Made by a program: the position numbers and the translations under genes. 64,000 bases of DNA, from positions 558,001-622,000 of the forward strand of contig NZ_JACHGF010000001.1 in assembly GCF_014202275.1 (NCBI RefSeq), read 5' to 3'. This document shows positions 61,713 to 64,000 of the stretch, one piece after another; the stretch's first letter is position 1, and the number at the start of each line of letters is the position of its first letter. The notes beneath the pieces were generated by a model. The model made no database searches. It was not told the origin of the DNA and was given only the letters and a program-made list of their open reading frames with translations. This DNA comes from Rhabdobacter roseus (lineage in GTDB: Bacteria; Bacteroidota; Bacteroidia; Cytophagales; Spirosomataceae).

Positions 61713-62807
61713 ATGAATGCTTCGTTAGACATCCAGCCCCTTAGTAGCTGGATAAACACCGACGGTAAACCCTTGGTGATTGCCGGGCCCTGTAGCGCCG
61801 AAACCGAGGAGCAAGTTTTAGAAACTGCCGCCCAAATCAAGGAAGAGGGATTCGCGCACGTGCTCCGGGCGGGAGTCTGGAAACCACGTACTCGTCCGGG
61901 AAGCTTTGAGGGAATGGGAGAGGCCGCACTACCCTGGCTACAAGCCGCCAAAAAAGAAACCGGGCTTCCCCTGGCCATTGAAGTGGCTAATCCACAGCAC
62001 GTGGAGCTGGCCCTTAAGTATGGCGTGGATATTCTCTGGATCGGTGCCCGCACCACGGTTAATCCGTTTAACGTGCAGGAACTCGCCGACGCTCTGAAAG
62101 GCGTGGATGTACCCGTACTGGTGAAAAATCCCGTAAACCCGGATCTGCAGCTGTGGATTGGAGCGCTGGAGCGCCTCAACCAGGCGGGCGTTAAGAAATT
62201 GGGAGCCATCCACCGCGGATTTTCCAATGCGCAGGAAACGAAGTTTCGTAATTCGCCCATGTGGCAAATTGCCATTGAGCTCAAGACCCTCTTCCCCCAG
62301 CTACCCGTAATCGGTGACCCCAGCCACATGGCGGGCAAGCGCGCTTACCTCTTTGAGGTAGCCCAACGGGCTTTAGACCTTAACTATGAAGGGTTGATCA
62401 TCGAGTCGCACCGCGATCCGGACAAGGCGTGGTCGGATGCGTCACAGCAGCTTACTCCTGCTGCTCTGGGCGAAATGCTACACGAGCTACACGTACGCCG
62501 CAAAGAGTACGGCAGCGAGTACCAAACCCAGCTGGAGATTATCCGTAGCAAGCTGGACAACCTCGACCGCGAGCTCCTCGAAACGCTGGCGGCGCGGATG
62601 TCGCTGGTGGAGAAAATCGCCGAGTACAAGCGCGACAACAACGTGGCTGCTTACCAGGTAGATCGCTTCCGGGAGGTACTTAATACGCGCCAGGACTGGG
62701 GTAAGAGCCTCAACCTATTCCCGACTCTGGTCGACGAGCTGTTCAAGCTGGTACACATGGAGTCGATCCGGAAGCAAACCGAAGTGATGAACCAAGTGAG
62801 TGCCTAA
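61713..62807 (+). CDS. DAHP synthase-chorismate mutase fusion
   Basis: The ATG at 61713 gives 364 residues. Residues about 1-250 form a DAHP synthase of the KDO8P-synthase-like class (LVIAGPCSAETEEQ, ATVNPFNVQELADALKGVDVPVLVKNPVNPD, VIGDPSHMAGKR, GLIIESHRDPDKAWSDASQQLTP). Residues about 270-364 form an AroQ-type chorismate mutase (IRSKLDNLDRELLETLAARMSLVEKIAEYKRDNNVAAYQVDRFREVL). The fusion links the first shikimate step with the branch to phenylalanine and tyrosine, and is common in Bacteroidota. TTG 61704 is an alternative start. Confidence 0.95.
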   Translation: MNASLDIQPLSSWINTDGKPLVIAGPCSAETEEQVLETAAQIKEEGFAHVLRAGVWKPRTRPGSFEGMGEAALPWLQAAKKETGLPLAIEVANPQHVELALKYGVDILWIGARTTVNPFNVQELADALKGVDVPVLVKNPVNPDLQLWIGALERLNQAGVKKLGAIHRGFSNAQETKFRNSPMWQIAIELKTLFPQLPVIGDPSHMAGKRAYLFEVAQRALDLNYEGLIIESHRDPDKAWSDASQQLTPAALGEMLHELHVRRKEYGSEYQTQLEIIRSKLDNLDRELLETLAARMSLVEKIAEYKRDNNVAAYQVDRFREVLNTRQDWGKSLNLFPTLVDELFKLVHMESIRKQTEVMNQVSA

Positions 62808-62842
62808 GTAGTACTAGCTACTTTCAGGGTACCTTTATAGTA

Positions 62843-62880
62843 GAAAGGCCGCATCTCCATCGGATGCGGCCTTTCTCTTT
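62843..62880. terminator. Bidirectional terminator after the DAHP synthase gene
   Basis: A perfect 13-bp stem (62843-62855 with 62863-62875) is followed by CTTTTT. It lies between this gene and the convergent DinB-like gene. Confidence 0.9.
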
Positions 62881-62883
62881 TTC

Positions 62884-63423
62884 TCAGAATTCAAAGAAAG
62901 GCGGCTCCAGGCCATTGAGCCGCAGGTAAACGAGCGCCTGGGCGCGGTGGTGAGCCGTGTGCATGAAAGCCCTCAAAAGCAGGTCGCGGCCTGAGTGCTG
63001 CTTCCAATAACCGTGCTCGCCGTAGCCGGTTTGGTCCAACTGGTGATCGCTGAGCTGCTCGATGATGCCGGTACAATGATCGTGGCAGCTCGCGAAGTAC
63101 CCCCTGACCGTCGTTCTGGCCAGGTCGGTCGGTTCGGGCAGAGGTACTTTGTTCAGAATCATCCCCATAAAGAAGGTGTTCCAATGCGCCGTGTGCGTAA
63201 AGAGTTTTCCAAAACTCATTTGGTCGGGCGTAGGTACGTAGCCGTAGCGGTCCTCGGGCATTTTATCCAGTACTTTCAGGCTGTAGTCCTTTGTTACTTG
63301 CCAGCGGTGCCGAAAATCCCGGAGGGCATCCGTTGAACCCTGAGCAGAATTTGCCAGTACGCCAGGCGCACCGAGCAGGAGACCACCACCTGCTAGAGTA
63401 AGAAGAGCATGCTTTCGATTCAT
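62884..63423 (-). CDS. Exported DinB-like protein
   Basis: The 179-residue protein has a signal peptide (LLTLAGGGLLLGAPGVLANSA) and a DinB four-helix bundle with the metal-ligand histidines in FTHTAHWNTFF and FMHTAHHRAQALVYLRLNG. A third His cluster is SCHDHCTGI. DinB-family proteins are metal-dependent enzymes, some of them bacillithiol or other thiol transferases. Export of a DinB protein is less common, and its substrate is unknown. It converges with the DAHP synthase gene. Confidence 0.88.
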   Translation of the reverse strand: MNRKHALLTLAGGGLLLGAPGVLANSAQGSTDALRDFRHRWQVTKDYSLKVLDKMPEDRYGYVPTPDQMSFGKLFTHTAHWNTFFMGMILNKVPLPEPTDLARTTVRGYFASCHDHCTGIIEQLSDHQLDQTGYGEHGYWKQHSGRDLLLRAFMHTAHHRAQALVYLRLNGLEPPFFEF

Positions 63424-63866
63424 CGTTCGGTCGGCGGGAAAGGTACTTTTGGTAAAGGAAGAAAAGTACCTTTCCTACCGAAGATGCACACCGGCAAAGC
63501 GCAGACGTAGGGTACTTCTACTAAAAACAGGTACTTGCAAGTAGGCCAGAAACCGGGGGCAATACCAAGAAAGGAAGTTAAAGTGGGGAAAGGTGAGGAA
63601 TATCTTCGCCGGGTAGGCTTTTCAAAGAAATACAAACATGCAAGTACCCCGTCAGGGTTGTCGATGGGTGCGCCGAGGTACTTTGTCTAATATACAAGTA
63701 CTTGATTTTTAGTAGTATAAAAAGTAGTTTTGGTATAAATAGGTACTTTAAAATAGTTATTCTTGTGGGTAATCGTGGAGGTAAGAAGTACCTGCTTTTC
63801 AAACCTGCCAGGGTGGTCTGCTGTTTTATAAGCTATGCATCTTGAACTATATACTAAGCAAAAGCA
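63424..63866. other. Intergenic region rich in GTAC words
   Basis: No gene is seen in this 443-base gap. By eye it holds nine RGTACY hexamers, about twenty times the chance number, including the palindrome CAAGTACTTG near 63697. Two of them form a perfect 14-bp inverted repeat (see 63437-63475). Confidence 0.55.
63437..63475. repeat. 14-bp perfect inverted repeat of GTACC words
   Basis: GGAAAGGTACTTTT (63437-63450) and AAAAGTACCTTTCC (63462-63475) are exact complements separated by 11 bases. The repeat lies 14 bases upstream of the DinB-like start codon. The left arm with the next base also contains TACTTTTG, a -7-type box on the plus strand. Confidence 0.9.
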
Positions 63867-64000
63867 ATGACTCTGATCGAACGAAAACCACAAATAGTAG
63901 AAGCGTGTAAGGCGCGGCTTAACGACAGCCTGGCCGTAATTCAGGAAGACCTGCGTCGACTGCGGGATGCTGCCGCCCACAACGCCGACGAAAACATGAG
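63867..64000 (+). CDS. N-terminal part of an unidentified protein (cut by window end)
   Basis: An open frame from ATG 63867 reaches the window end with 44 codons (MTLIERKPQIVEACKARL). It is helical and charged, with NDSLAVIQEDLRRLRDAAA. The segment resembles the start of small Bacteroidota proteins related to the GreA/GreB C-terminal region, but too little is present to be sure. The start has an A-rich upstream context typical of this genome. Confidence 0.55.
   Translation, partial: MTLIERKPQIVEACKARLNDSLAVIQEDLRRLRDAAAHNADENM

Overview
The window is a chromosomal segment of a Bacteroidota bacterium, most likely a member of the Cytophagales. This rests on gene content: SusC/SusD-type outer-membrane proteins, a reg_prop sensor kinase, two OmpH-like chaperones beside bamA, a DUF1080 protein, a surface-lipoprotein-like fasciclin protein, and the order rplQ-carA-eno-septum initiator. 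It also rests on promoters of the Bacteroidota type (-7 box TAnnTTTG) and the near absence of Shine-Dalgarno sequences. I did not identify the species.

Positions 1-16.6 kb hold the end of fusA and the ribosomal protein supercluster in its usual order: rpsJ, then rplC-rplD-rplW-rplB-rpsS-rplV-rpsC-rplP-rpmC-rpsQ, rplN-rplX-rplE-rpsN-rpsH-rplF-rplR-rpsE-rpmD-rplO-secY-map-infA-rpmJ, and rpsM-rpsK-rpsD-rpoA-rplQ. The str and S10 parts are separated after rpsJ by a terminator and a new promoter. Three intergenic spaces (fusA-rpsJ, rpsJ-rplC, rpsD-rpoA) carry clear RNA-structure potential that looks regulatory. S3 has an Arg/Gly-rich tail and L17 carries a helix-hairpin-helix extension.

From 16.6 to 33.6 kb the genes are mostly housekeeping: carA, a periplasmic rhodanese-thioredoxin fusion, enolase, a DivIC/FtsB-like protein, a low-molecular-weight tyrosine phosphatase, gpmI, a lipoprotein, an M28 peptidase, a coiled-coil membrane protein, a PPK2 polyphosphate kinase, rdgB, two FKBP-type lipoproteins, a DHH phosphoesterase, ndk, an alpha/beta hydrolase and a fasciclin lipoprotein.

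From 33.6 to 51.5 kb the content is accessory and envelope-directed: a DUF1080 protein and a large reg_prop hybrid-like sensor kinase, facing a convergent FG-GAP/ASPIC lipoprotein-SusD-SusC cluster. Then come menB and a second cluster of a TonB-dependent receptor, a small exported repeat protein, a pentapeptide-repeat histidine kinase and a LytTR response regulator. From 52.5 to 64 kb are uppS-bamA-ompH-ompH (outer-membrane assembly), a large exported Ig/cadherin-like protein, lspA, proline dehydrogenase, a DAHP synthase-chorismate mutase fusion, a DinB-like protein and the start of one more gene.

The most unusual signal is not a gene. Outside the ribosomal cluster, the short word AAGTACC/GGTACTT (core RGTACY) is strongly over-represented in both coding and intergenic DNA. 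It is densest between genes, where pairs of copies often form perfect inverted repeats. I found no CRISPR array, insertion sequence, prophage, rRNA or tRNA in the window.
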